From the IMG/VR virus record IMGVR_UViG_3300050020_000110, positions 1 through 44,815 of that record: a stretch of DNA of 44,815 bases. The stretch is one strand, 5' to 3'. A program made the position numbers and the translations under genes. Shown here piece by piece: positions 16,201 through 24,126 of this stretch; the first letter of the stretch is position 1; each line of letters opens with the position of its first letter. The DNA comes from a virus. The notes below the pieces were generated by a model. That model saw nothing but the letters and a program-made list of their open reading frames with translations. It searched no databases and was not told the DNA's origin.

Positions 16201-16836
16201 GCTGCCTGCTATGTTGTGAAATAGCATCCCTGTGAAGGGTATCCCACCACCATCTACGAAGCCTATCGTACTTGAATACGCTTTCACTGCTCTTGACCCG
16301 TTAGGTCGATTAAACCTCTTCCCGCCAAAATCTCCACAGTGGTACATAGAACCTACAAGCCCTTGCACCACATTCTGGGATGTGTTGGTCATAGCAGTGT
16401 AGTTCAGAAAGTCTTTATTTGTCGGTAAGTCTATCTCATATTCAGTATCGGCGTTGACTTGTATTTTAGCGTTTAGTCCAGTTTCCAATCCCTCTATGGC
16501 GATGTATTCTAAGTCGTCTTTGTAGGTTTTAAAGTCTAATTTATATTCGTAGAAGTTATCCAACGCCCAATTATTTGCACGTTTGTATATGCGAAGTTTG
16601 GCATTGGAGAAAGACCCGTTTATGTCGAATATGTTTTTGAGAAGTGACCGACCCTCTTTAGCGAAATAGAAAGGTACTGTAAACTCAGCATTCAGCCCAA
16701 AATCTTCTGTCCGTGAGAATGACACCTCCTGCCCATCCCAACCTTTAGGGTCAGTGGTGAGGTAGGTTATGCCATCTTCGTCGTCATTGAAAATGATGGC
16801 ATACGTGAACAGTTTGGGCATTGAATTAACGGACAT
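13255..16836 (-). CDS. Tail tip / baseplate structural protein, 1193 aa
   Basis: Begins MSVNSMPKLFTYAIIFNDDE with YKLDFKTYKDDLEYIAIEG. This N-terminal domain resembles tail-tip proteins of Bacteroides phages that start with an element describing displacement from the tail tube. The rest is long, beta-rich and without enzyme motifs. Its C-terminal 250 residues (TSDGINR, NNNTGILHIKPSATGYDVA) may form a leucine-rich-like or BspA-like surface region. Location between the tape measure and the fibre, in the usual siphovirus order, identifies it as the distal tail or tail-associated protein. Confidence 0.72.
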   Translation of the reverse strand: MSVNSMPKLFTYAIIFNDDEDGITYLTTDPKGWDGQEVSFSRTEDFGLNAEFTVPFYFAKEGRSLLKNIFDINGSFSNAKLRIYKRANNWALDNFYEYKLDFKTYKDDLEYIAIEGLETGLNAKIQVNADTEYEIDLPTNKDFLNYTAMTNTSQNVVQGLVGSMYHCGDFGGKRFNRPNGSRAVKAYSSTIGFVDGGGIPFTGMLFHNIAGSTITGLVVKTKIKCRVLMEYLIGYPPSGVFSLVKHTANFSSFTTIREVSPNSSQEFTADYFDTVEFTDTFDLASDWYVSLIYASQINGFYTHVPSMDGCDGTYIKVASAAAGLTGAKLCVVTYQWLITQLLLKVDANSSLVYNIVHTNIIPLLSCQQAIQNINQLVFAGKIKTSLKTALKSLNGLCGIGESTPKGGIGIDITGEIMTIDYLDKFYLKDVVPGDNLMATLNAVNVQTEFDEKHCYNKIKVGSNATNLVDNGLLAFNCENNFALPNATVDKELDLVNPYVLDMYSIDKLISDRQPSTTADTTMTTENDSKLVVFAGVSQGTNLRLCSIAGSGSIANPDVEFINKDLIGSRSPNTGTAPNLIFPSNTPAIFLFDDSVLFYIFPSLGTYKMVVDIDISFPGGVFLPTGIGFSVSHMSPNYITYKNTSKDVQTLTNTEYIRQLETEFDCKFEGNAMYFRFTLGDILGYATIPSIIITKLNVSLQLIGGVTYELYKTTGSIKAGFQGDVATAYNLPFSPKRILNSFKNYLAISNWKSGATIDFISTNINSTLESQLGYETAVVKESESLATVDADAVFMPISIIFDTDINFDNLNSLKTDKYRYYEVVEKGTSFKGWVNTAACHIGELQKQQWKLQAKSIEKWWPDPRMYAFVAPLDFNRKTEPVDIATAFQRYDNLDKKYAFGFKRSLANYVRLEGGESYFITGLSDGINRLITHFQTTYTGQNGGTANHYDVVSTDGAPDSGCVTWSDNGYNNILCFFYTSKTGTSFIGELQTMPTTTYGIQATIVGFDIRTFEFGCVIVNNSSASTDAIVVNTFAAYWAYIGNCTRVALGWNAGTGQLSNIKYVHHNGTIRLEHIEYGSIVNNSFTGICTIPSSVLLISYDYTPENAGYRCLWSPLITKINFNKELTHIGSGGIINCPNCTDYSFYSLAAPTVLGDVSAFMNNNTGILHIKPSATGYDVAPWTNTAIFSEIIEDL

Positions 16837-16999
16837 TCACTAACTGTATTATGGTGTCGATAATAAACAAAAGAGCTGAAACGACTGCTGCTATGATAAG
16901 TCCTTTCCAAATAGGGATTATCAAAATCAAGCAAAGTATCGTGATAACTATCGCAAGTATCACGAAATAGAAAGCTAATAATCTGAATAGTTTTTTCAT
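16826..16999 (-). CDS. Small two-pass membrane protein, 57 aa
   Basis: Starts MKKLFRLLAFYFVILAIVIT and holds two hydrophobic stretches separated by PIWKG. The stop lies 11 bases inside the next gene. It sits between tape measure and tail tip, a slot where small membrane proteins of unknown role are seen in some phages. ATG 16999 is favoured over 17014 by its MKK start. Confidence 0.5.
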   Translation of the reverse strand: MKKLFRLLAFYFVILAIVITILCLILIIPIWKGLIIAAVVSALLFIIDTIIQLVNVR

Positions 17000-17019
17000 G
17001 CTGCGAATATACAAAAAAT

Positions 17020-20000
17020 TTAATTCATCAAGCCTTTTTTCCGAGCTAAATATTTATCTGACTGATTTAATTGGTCAAAAAGTCGTTGAGTACTTAACTT
17101 TGTAGATTTTTGATTAGCTAAACCTTTTTCGATATTCCGCAAAACATTCTCTACCCGGTACATATCGTAGCTTTTATCCGAAATCTTCGACAAACCAATA
17201 ATACTCATTAAATCTATTTTAGTCAGGTCGGGGTAAATTTTAGTTCCCGCTTCCATATTCATCACCGTAGGAGTATTTGGGGTTACGCCCATATATCCGT
17301 TAGGAGACACCCATAACTCGTGGCGTTTTTCACCTACAAGCACTTTACCATCTTTCTCTACAACACCCCCCTCTTCAAAAGCAGGAATTGTTTGAGCTAA
17401 TACTAAAGCCGTAGATGCTACCGCAAGTCCCGTATAAAGAGGTGTTAGTGCGCCAGCTACGAGTAAATTCTCTATTGACGATACCGCCATAGCATAATTG
17501 ACCCATATCTTTGCTATCGCTATCCCTTGTTCTACTAGAAACTTCGTTTTGTCGGATTCCTTCTTCTTCCGGTCTATTTCGTCCTGCTGCCCTTGCGCCA
17601 TAGCTTCGATACGCGCTTTTTCATCAGCAGCATCCTTTGTAGAAAGTACACCGGCATCTTCTTTAAGCTGAATCTCGCTAAGACGTTCATCAGATATTTT
17701 CTTATCTGTAGCAAGTTGAGCATCTAAACTGTCTGAGTACCTTTTGAAGAAGCCATCCCAAACGGCAGTGAGGGTATCAGCTATTTTGGTAGCCGACTCT
17801 AACTGAATCTGCTCTTTGGTCTTTTCTAACTCAATAGCAGACTGTAGCTCGAATTGGGATTGAGTTTTTATTCGTTCTTTCGATAGTTCATCCCAACGTT
17901 TAGATATTTCAAGCTTACGTGCTCCACTGGTATCAGCTAAATCATATTCTTTTTGGAGAGTATCAATTTCAAGCATAATCTTTGAATCGTTATAACTCTG
18001 TTGGTCTGATAACTGCTGTTGGGTGTTGCTCTTTGAATATCCGGTTACAGCAGATGCTACGATTTCGCCCGTTGACTTACTCGCCGTTTTCGCTTTTTGC
18101 TTAGTGTAGTTTTCTTCTATCAGACGAAGCTTTTCCTCGTTAGAAACTTTCAATGAATCAATCTCCTCTTTGTACCTGTCTTGGCTGATGGTGAAGAGTG
18201 TCTTACTTAGTTTCAAAGCTTCGGATTCCAAAGTCTTGTTGAACTTATCTTCTGCCTGAATAAAATCCGTATCAAAGTTTTCCTTGATGTGCATGGAAGC
18301 AACGGCATACTCTTTGTCCGATTTATCATGCTCTGCTTTGGATATTTTATCAGCCGCAAATAAAGCGTTATTGCGCTTTTTCTTCTGCTCTATGTCTTTG
18401 GTGTCTTTCTCAAAACGATTTATAGCATCGTTATTGGCTTTCTTGTTGTCAACGTCTGCTAGTTTAGCAGCCGTATCAAAATACCATTGGGCTGCTTGCT
18501 CACGTTCCTTGAAAGATATGAGAACTCCGTCAGTCGTAGCTTTCTGAGTACGCAACTCCATATCAGACATCAACTGAACCAACTCTGCTCGTTTTTTATC
18601 GTAGAACTCTTGAGCTACATAGATATCTTGCGCTGTTTGAACGACTTGGGCGTTTGTAGGCTCGTCCTTCGCCTTGTCCAATTGTCCAGGATACAACTCA
18701 GTAGCAGATGCTTTTAAAGATTGCATCTGCGAAGTCTTTACAGTTATATCAGTCAAGTATTTTATAGCAGCTTTCCCTTTCGAGGTGAAATTCTTTATCG
18801 TTTCAGCAGTTTGAGTTTGTTCTATGGAGAGTTGCTTTTTCTGCATATTATACTTCCACTCTTCAGTAGTGATGTCGAGTATGTTCTGGCTCTTAGTCAT
18901 CTTACCACGTTCCATGTCAAAAGCAAATAAGTTATGAGCATCCACCAAAGTGGCATCTCTTTCTTTTTTTGTCAGTTCTCGGTTCAGTTTCTGCTCTTTG
19001 TCGAAGATGGCGGTTCTCTCATAGAGGTCGTATGTATTTTGTAAGAAGATGCTAAAATTCTTTTTATCTGCTTCGGATAAACCGAGGGCTTTAAATTTCA
19101 TTTGGCTATCTTGTCTTTCTGTCATTTTTTGGGCTGCCGCATCCATCTGCAATAGTGATGCTTGCATTTTGATTGTCCAATCTATGAAGTTTTTAGCATT
19201 TTTAGCATAGTTCGCCATCACCTCGTTTATATTATTGAGTTTGCCGTAATGCGTCCCAAGAGTAGTATTGTACTCGTCTACTATGGCTTTTGAACTGCCT
19301 ACCCCTTTTCGATACTTGTCGATAGCCATCCCTAACTCAGATACCTTGGCAGCGTTGGATTGCACTACGCCGTTATGCGCTGTCAGAACTTTTGATAATG
19401 CCTGTTGAGATATGGTCAATTTATCAACATATGCCTGAGTCCCTGCAAGAGCGGTTATCCAAGTACCCACCCACTTTAAAATAGCGGGGCCGTACAACTG
19501 CATTATTACCATTGCGCCGGACATAATACCTGTCACCCCAAAAATAGATTTTGAAATAAGGCTGAACATGGATGGTATTTTACCCGCAGGGCCGAGAGCT
19601 GCTATTTGGGCAGCAGTCATTTCCTTTTGGGCCAATATCATTGCTTTTTGTTCTTTGGAAACAGCTTGGAAAGCTTCGGCCAGCATCGGTAAGTTATTTG
19701 TCAAAGACATAATACCAATACGAGCAGATATGGCAAAGTTAGGCATTTCCTTTAATACTTGGCCTAAGTTGATGCCCAACATTTTAGTAGCGGTAGAGTA
19801 GTGACCGACTTGTCCCGAATAGTTTCCGTAGGCTTGTTGTGCCAAGTCTAATTCAGCTCTTTGCTTCTTTAAGTTTGTCAGCACATCGTTCCCGACAGTT
19901 CCTGCATCACCGTTTTTAGCATTTTTGAACTCAACTTCGTCCAAACGCATGTACGCAAGAGTCAAATCAGCTACGGATTTTTTTAGTTGGTTTAGGTATC

Positions 20001-20328
20001 CGTCCTGTTGATTGTTGGCCGCTTGTCTGTTAGATTTCAGTTCTGTTTCTTTTTGAATAAGCTTATCGTAATCTGCAAGTTGCTGCATACGAAGTTTCTT
20101 ATCAGCAGCAGCAATTTTTTCTATGAGAGCTGCTTCTTCTGACAAAGACGATGCTCTACCACTTCTGCCTGAGCCTCCTGTAGAACTACCACCGCCCGAT
20201 GTAGAACTACTGGCGTTTATCTTAGCCAATAACACAGATGCTTGCTCAAGTTGAGACATGTAAATGTTCAACTCAGCTTTAGCCTCTGGACTAATAAACC
20301 CACCTACTATATCATATTCTTGTGTCAT
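17020..20328 (-). CDS. Tail tape measure protein, 1102 aa
   Basis: The largest helical protein of the tail group. The N-terminus (LEQASVLLAKINASSSTSGG) leads through a Gly/Ser linker to long coiled-coil segments. Hydrophobic stretches near the middle (GVTGIMSGAMVIMQLYGPAILKW) and near residues 955-990 are typical of the membrane-inserting part of tape measure proteins. The C-terminus has GGVVEKDGKVLVGEKRHELW, a conserved end region in this family. It sets tail length and is ejected with the DNA. Confidence 0.88.
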   Translation of the reverse strand: MTQEYDIVGGFISPEAKAELNIYMSQLEQASVLLAKINASSSTSGGGSSTGGSGRSGRASSLSEEAALIEKIAAADKKLRMQQLADYDKLIQKETELKSNRQAANNQQDGYLNQLKKSVADLTLAYMRLDEVEFKNAKNGDAGTVGNDVLTNLKKQRAELDLAQQAYGNYSGQVGHYSTATKMLGINLGQVLKEMPNFAISARIGIMSLTNNLPMLAEAFQAVSKEQKAMILAQKEMTAAQIAALGPAGKIPSMFSLISKSIFGVTGIMSGAMVIMQLYGPAILKWVGTWITALAGTQAYVDKLTISQQALSKVLTAHNGVVQSNAAKVSELGMAIDKYRKGVGSSKAIVDEYNTTLGTHYGKLNNINEVMANYAKNAKNFIDWTIKMQASLLQMDAAAQKMTERQDSQMKFKALGLSEADKKNFSIFLQNTYDLYERTAIFDKEQKLNRELTKKERDATLVDAHNLFAFDMERGKMTKSQNILDITTEEWKYNMQKKQLSIEQTQTAETIKNFTSKGKAAIKYLTDITVKTSQMQSLKASATELYPGQLDKAKDEPTNAQVVQTAQDIYVAQEFYDKKRAELVQLMSDMELRTQKATTDGVLISFKEREQAAQWYFDTAAKLADVDNKKANNDAINRFEKDTKDIEQKKKRNNALFAADKISKAEHDKSDKEYAVASMHIKENFDTDFIQAEDKFNKTLESEALKLSKTLFTISQDRYKEEIDSLKVSNEEKLRLIEENYTKQKAKTASKSTGEIVASAVTGYSKSNTQQQLSDQQSYNDSKIMLEIDTLQKEYDLADTSGARKLEISKRWDELSKERIKTQSQFELQSAIELEKTKEQIQLESATKIADTLTAVWDGFFKRYSDSLDAQLATDKKISDERLSEIQLKEDAGVLSTKDAADEKARIEAMAQGQQDEIDRKKKESDKTKFLVEQGIAIAKIWVNYAMAVSSIENLLVAGALTPLYTGLAVASTALVLAQTIPAFEEGGVVEKDGKVLVGEKRHELWVSPNGYMGVTPNTPTVMNMEAGTKIYPDLTKIDLMSIIGLSKISDKSYDMYRVENVLRNIEKGLANQKSTKLSTQRLFDQLNQSDKYLARKKGLMN

Positions 20329-21062
20329 TATTTCTTAATCTTTAGTTTCTCCAAGTCTTCGTGCTCTTGACGTTGGACGTTTAAAATAATTATGAATCGG
20401 GCTACTGTAGTAGTGTCGTCTATTCGGTGCCCGTTCTTATTAGCTATCACTATTATTTTTTCATAGTCGGCACGAGTAATTTCGCCAGTTTCTTTTTTAT
20501 CCTGCTGACTTTGAGCCGTCATCTGCTTCAACTGGAAAGTCATGTTCTTTAAAGAGGTCTCAACACGTTTGAAAAGCCCTTCCAAATCAGATACTACAAC
20601 TCCGTTATTTTTCAAATACAGGATTGCACCTTCCGCGTGTTCTTCACTGACAACTTTATTCAGAACTGCTGCCAACACTTGCCCGCAAAGCGTGTATCTT
20701 ACTATTTTAGATTGCAAAGTTTCGATCCTGTCTCGCTTAGTCTGTTCAGCAATTACGTCCTTGTTGTCAGAGAGTTTAGCATACTCTTTCATAATATCTC
20801 CGTAAACCTCTTCCAAAAGCCACAGGGGTGCTTTATTTCGGACTTTCTTCAAGGGTTCGAGAGTTTTATCACAAGTGATAGCGATATACGCTGTGAGGGG
20901 CAGCTCATATAAGGTAGTGTATAAACTCCGTGTATAAAACTTCCGTTGTAGCGCAACTAAAGCAGTCTGAAAAGTCCCACGATTTATCAGCCCTTTGGAA
21001 AATAAAAAAGCCCATTTGCGTTTTTTTGCTAAGGGCTTTTGTATTGTTTTTGATCGACTCAT
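20328..21062 (-). CDS. Probable tail assembly chaperone, 244 aa
   Basis: Starts MSRSKTIQKPLAKKRKWAF (ATG 21062; a TTG two codons earlier is possible). A helical protein without enzyme motifs, located immediately before the tape measure, where siphoviruses carry their tail chaperones (G/GT). Its stop overlaps the tape measure start (ATGA-type junction). A second frame starting at 21111 overlaps its first 50 codons, see the separate entry. That geometry also fits a frameshifted chaperone pair. Function is inferred from position alone. Confidence 0.55.
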   Translation of the reverse strand: MSRSKTIQKPLAKKRKWAFLFSKGLINRGTFQTALVALQRKFYTRSLYTTLYELPLTAYIAITCDKTLEPLKKVRNKAPLWLLEEVYGDIMKEYAKLSDNKDVIAEQTKRDRIETLQSKIVRYTLCGQVLAAVLNKVVSEEHAEGAILYLKNNGVVVSDLEGLFKRVETSLKNMTFQLKQMTAQSQQDKKETGEITRADYEKIIVIANKNGHRIDDTTTVARFIIILNVQRQEHEDLEKLKIKK

Positions 21063-21111
21063 ATCCAAGAATAGGTTTAGGTGTTTTTTGACACGATTTG
21101 CATTCAGGCAT
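20905..21111 (-). other. Overlapping frame MPECKSCQK, possible frameshift partner of the chaperone
   Basis: A 68-codon frame starts at ATG 21111, overlapping the stop of the tail-completion gene by eight bases as in a coupled start. It reads MPECKSCQKTPKPILGYESI, with a CxxC pair, before drifting into sequence of non-coding appearance. The main 244-residue frame lies one base further along. A run of seven A on the minus strand (21027-21021) in the overlap could allow slippage of +1 (or -2). It may be the true N-terminus joined by frameshift, a sequencing error in the A run, or chance. Confidence 0.35.
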
Positions 21112-21547
21112 TCTCTAAAAGATTAGTTATTTTCGGCATCAGTATCGAATACAGTCTATCAGCCACTTTAGTCTTCATCTCGTCCTCTGGTATTCCGATT
21201 ATGAATTGTCCGAACTCACGAATTAAAATAGAGTTTTTTCGTTCATCTGCAGCCTCCATTATCAAAGAGCCTCCGATGACATTAGATACAATAGAGTTTC
21301 TGAAAGCCCCTGTGTCTAGCAGATTTATGTCAGGCTGAGTTTTTGGTCTGCCTTTCTGCTCTGCGTAAACGTAGGTTGCGGGTCGGTAAGTACCTAAAAA
21401 ACTCCCTCTCGAATCTTCACCTTTATCCAATTGGTCTTTATTGAGTTGAACTAGAAAATCGTCCATCTCAGCTAGAGAGTCTTCAACTAGCCGGGTCAGA
21501 TTTTGATCCAACGCCCTTAGTTTTCTCAACGCTCGAATTGCTCCCAT
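21104..21547 (-). CDS. Tail completion protein (HK97 gp10-like), 147 aa
   Basis: The product has a helical N-terminus, then a central segment GRPKTQPDINLLDTGAFRNSI with LDTG-x-x-x-x-S, followed by FGQFIIGIPEDEMKTKV. LDTGxxxxSI is the recurrent motif of head-tail or tail-completion proteins in this position. The start at 21547 overlaps the preceding small gene by 65 bases. MDDFL about 28 residues in is an alternative start that would remove most of the overlap. Confidence 0.65.
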   Translation of the reverse strand: MGAIRALRKLRALDQNLTRLVEDSLAEMDDFLVQLNKDQLDKGEDSRGSFLGTYRPATYVYAEQKGRPKTQPDINLLDTGAFRNSIVSNVIGGSLIMEAADERKNSILIREFGQFIIGIPEDEMKTKVADRLYSILMPKITNLLENA

Positions 21548-21701
21548 GCCACAAGTCGGTTAATATCGTTTCAATTTCTTCATCTGATTTGCCGAGAAGC
21601 AAGTCCCTTTTGAAGTCATCGTCAAAAGATGCTAAGAACTTTTTAAGCGACAGTTTCAAAAGGGAGGAGTCAATAGACCCCATCCCGATTTTGATTGACA
21701 T
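21483..21701 (-). CDS. Small hypothetical protein, 72 aa
   Basis: Reads MSIKIGMGSIDSSLLKLSLK followed by an acidic helical section FDDDFKRDLLLGKSDEEIETI. Small helical proteins are common between major tail protein and tape measure. It starts two bases after the tail-tube stop and overlaps the next gene by 65 bases. Either its C-terminus or the next gene's N-terminus is probably shorter than drawn. Confidence 0.5.
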   Translation of the reverse strand: MSIKIGMGSIDSSLLKLSLKKFLASFDDDFKRDLLLGKSDEEIETILTDLWHGSNSSVEKTKGVGSKSDPAS

Positions 21702-21703
21702 AA

Positions 21704-22672
21704 TTAAGCTACAGGAGCATCTACAGTATCACTTTCAAAGCCACTAGTTTCACCACCGCCGATAAACAGCGGAGTTGCAGCTAAAACAGATGGAGTAGCT
21801 AAACTGATTGTAACAGGGTTAGTTTGCGTAGCATAAGCCAACGTAAACGATTTAGTTGCAGGAACAGCAGTTACGCCAGTGACAGTCACCGTAGCTCCTG
21901 TTACAGAGTTCGTAGCAACCCAAGCAGCAGCAGCTCCCAATTGGCTTGATCCGCTGTATTCGTCATACAAACTGATTTTACTGATTTCTTCGGTAACTGT
22001 CACTTTCGCAGATGTTGCAGTGGCAGTTCCGATCAATGCCAAGTTCACGTTCAAGATACCCATAACTTCGTCAGAGATGGTTACCTCATCAGGAATGGCG
22101 ATTGTGCGGATTTTATCTGTAAGAGCTTTAGGGTCTTTCAGAGTAAGAGCTACCGTGTACTTAGTAATGTCGGTTTTATTACCTACTTTTACTTGTTTTG
22201 CAAGCGTTGTGGCTTTATGTCCTACAAAGTCACCATTGCTCAATACTGAGCCGCAAATCACCTCAGGGGTAAGCTCAATAACACGTAAATCTTTACGTCC
22301 GTTGAACTTGCGAAGATTAGCCCACCAAAGATAGCCCATGTCGTCAAGTTCAACATCCCAAGAGTGGGCTTTTTCGATCAAAGCAACGGTGTCGCCAAAA
22401 CCGTTTTTCTTTTCTTCAGGAGCCGGTGTGTTGTCGGTATATCCGCCTACGTTGTGAATAGGAAAGATACGATTGCCCATAGAGGCAAGAGCCGCAGCTT
22501 TCAAGTAAGCCAAAACAGCAGCCCAACCGGATGCAATAGTTGCAGCAGGAATTTTGAAGCTGTCTTCAGTGATAAAGTACCCATTGAAATGGGTAAGTTT
22601 GACTGCACACGATGGAGTTCCAACGTTTCCCACTTGGTCAGTGCAATATGGGTTATCAAGAATTATACTCAT
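21704..22672 (-). CDS. Major tail (tube) protein, 322 aa
   Basis: Starts MSIILDNPYCTDQVGNVGTP. The first 220 residues form a tail-tube-like domain (SWDVELDDMGYLWWANLRKFNGRKDLRV). The C-terminal 100 are Ala/Thr/Val-rich beta strands (VTGATVTVTGVTAVPATKSF) resembling an Ig-like decoration domain often fused to major tail proteins. The ordering before chaperone and tape measure supports the assignment. It would polymerise into the tail tube. Confidence 0.78.
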   Translation of the reverse strand: MSIILDNPYCTDQVGNVGTPSCAVKLTHFNGYFITEDSFKIPAATIASGWAAVLAYLKAAALASMGNRIFPIHNVGGYTDNTPAPEEKKNGFGDTVALIEKAHSWDVELDDMGYLWWANLRKFNGRKDLRVIELTPEVICGSVLSNGDFVGHKATTLAKQVKVGNKTDITKYTVALTLKDPKALTDKIRTIAIPDEVTISDEVMGILNVNLALIGTATATSAKVTVTEEISKISLYDEYSGSSQLGAAAAWVATNSVTGATVTVTGVTAVPATKSFTLAYATQTNPVTISLATPSVLAATPLFIGGGETSGFESDTVDAPVA

Positions 22673-22677
22673 AACGT

Positions 22678-23196
22678 TTATATTTTACAATTATTAAATA
22701 ATCTTATTTGTGTGTTTAAAATCTGTATAGCATCCACGTTATCCGGGAAGTCTGTACCACTGTACCCTTTAATCCCTTTTTTACCGTAGAAGTAGTGAAT
22801 TGTTATGTCTCCTGCTTTCTGCAAAACTGCCCCTTTAATACCTGCTACTAAATCATTAGTGAAGTTTTCGTAGACTGGTAATAAAATAGGCCTTATGCTA
22901 TGAAAATCTCTTTCCGCTGAAAGATATTCGCTTTTAGTTGCAGTCGCTATGATAATCTCAGGTATTGTTACAATTCTATCGAAAATATCGCCTGAGTACT
23001 TAACCCCGATTGAATTGACGTAAAAGAACGGATATTTTTCAAGAACCATTTTCTTATTCAGTTCAATCATCATAGCAGCAAACTCGTCAGGCGCAGAATA
23101 ATAGAACTTAATGTTGTCTAAACATCGACCTCCTACAAATACCTTTTTTCGTACGCGTTCTACTTCTAAACTTAGTATGTCTTGAAGCAGTATCAT
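22678..23196 (-). CDS. Head-tail joining / tail terminator candidate, 172 aa
   Basis: Starts MILLQDILSLEVERVRKKVF, a mixed alpha/beta protein (EFAAMMIELNKKMVLEKYPF, FDRIVTIPEIIIATATKSEYL) with no enzyme motif. In this location, just before the tail tube gene, phages of this layout encode the neck or terminator protein. Overlaps the preceding gene by four bases (ATGA). Confidence 0.55.
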   Translation of the reverse strand: MILLQDILSLEVERVRKKVFVGGRCLDNIKFYYSAPDEFAAMMIELNKKMVLEKYPFFYVNSIGVKYSGDIFDRIVTIPEIIIATATKSEYLSAERDFHSIRPILLPVYENFTNDLVAGIKGAVLQKAGDITIHYFYGKKGIKGYSGTDFPDNVDAIQILNTQIRLFNNCKI

Positions 23197-23711
23197 AGTC
23201 CGGCAGTATTATAGTTGATTTTTAATTCATCCCACTTAGTTTTATCCAAAGCAGCAGTAGAAACTACTGTAGTTGCAGTCAGGTAATCCATCACGGCAAC
23301 TTGCTTTTTCTTCATCTCGTACCAAACATAAACTTGCTTTGGCACTACTGATATGTTGATCGTATTTTCTACTTTAGCCTGTTTGAAGAGTTGACCATCA
23401 TACCTTGCTGAATAATCTGATAGATAGTAAAAGTAAATGTAATGCGCTACCAACGATACTTTGTTGGTAGAATCCCACAAAAGACCTTTCAAAGTAGCCC
23501 ATTTGGAGTCAGCTATCCCTGCTGTAAATTCAGCAGCTAAGCTAACTCCTAAAAGAGTTTCCAAATACTGTTTCTCATAAACATCTATCGCATTTTGGAG
23601 GGCTTCTGTTCTGGCTGCATATACGTCAGAAGGAATCCCATTATTAGCGGCAGGTTGGTCTATAAGAACCGGTTGTTTTTTGAAATAATCTACTGTGGTT
23701 ATTGATGCCAT
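23193..23711 (-). CDS. Head-tail connector (gp6-like) protein, 172 aa
   Basis: Starts MASITTVDYFKKQPVLIDQP. The helical plan with EKQYLETLLGVSLAAEFTAG, then KWATLKGLLWDSTNKV and LVAHYIYFYYLSDYSARY, matches connector or adaptor proteins of Bacteroidetes siphoviruses (DUF6712-type). These sit on the portal ring and join it to the tail. Inference from composition and order; no catalytic motif is expected. Confidence 0.6.
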   Translation of the reverse strand: MASITTVDYFKKQPVLIDQPAANNGIPSDVYAARTEALQNAIDVYEKQYLETLLGVSLAAEFTAGIADSKWATLKGLLWDSTNKVSLVAHYIYFYYLSDYSARYDGQLFKQAKVENTINISVVPKQVYVWYEMKKKQVAVMDYLTATTVVSTAALDKTKWDELKINYNTAGL

Positions 23712-24106
23712 TACAGTTTACTTTTAAAATCGTTCAAAGCTTTTATGAAAGCCGGTTTAGTTGCTCCTTCTGTTTTCAGTTCCAAAGTGCGTACCAAAAC
23801 TCCCATTTCTGGGTAAGGTATTTCTTCCACAACTGAAGCTTTCAGAGTTTCAACCGCTTTAAGGTAAGCCGGAGGAAATACTTCGCTAGTTTCGACCTTT
23901 ATCTCAGGAGTTTCAACTGCAGGGATTTCATCAACTGCAGGGATTTCATCAACTGCAGGGATTTCATCAACTGCAGGAGTTTCTACTACGGGCGGGTACT
24001 TTTCAGCCACACCTTTTTTGATAAGGTAGTTAGCGGTATCTACATCAGTTTCGATGATGTTTCCTGCTGTGTGCCCTGTAAAATCTTCTATATATCGGAC
24101 TTTCAT
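23711..24106 (-). CDS. Hypothetical protein with EIPAVD hexapeptide repeats, 131 aa
   Basis: Two structured parts are joined by a repetitive linker. The N-terminus MKVRYIEDFTGHTAGNIIET is a small beta domain with VDTANYLIKKGVAEKY, similar to the head-domain proteins that often follow capsid genes. The linker repeats PAVDEI about four times. A C-terminal helical domain ends FIKALNDFKSKL. The linker is encoded by an 18-base tandem repeat, so its length may vary between isolates. Possibly a head accessory protein. Confidence 0.6.
   Translation of the reverse strand: MKVRYIEDFTGHTAGNIIETDVDTANYLIKKGVAEKYPPVVETPAVDEIPAVDEIPAVDEIPAVETPEIKVETSEVFPPAYLKAVETLKASVVEEIPYPEMGVLVRTLELKTEGATKPAFIKALNDFKSKL
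23912..23983 (-). repeat. 18-base tandem repeat coding EIPAVD
   Basis: About four consecutive near-identical units of TCAACTGCAGGGATTTCA (plus strand) lie within the gene above. Units in frame keep the reading frame when gained or lost. Confidence 0.85.
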
Positions 24107-24126
24107 AATGGCTTCTTTTTAAATTA

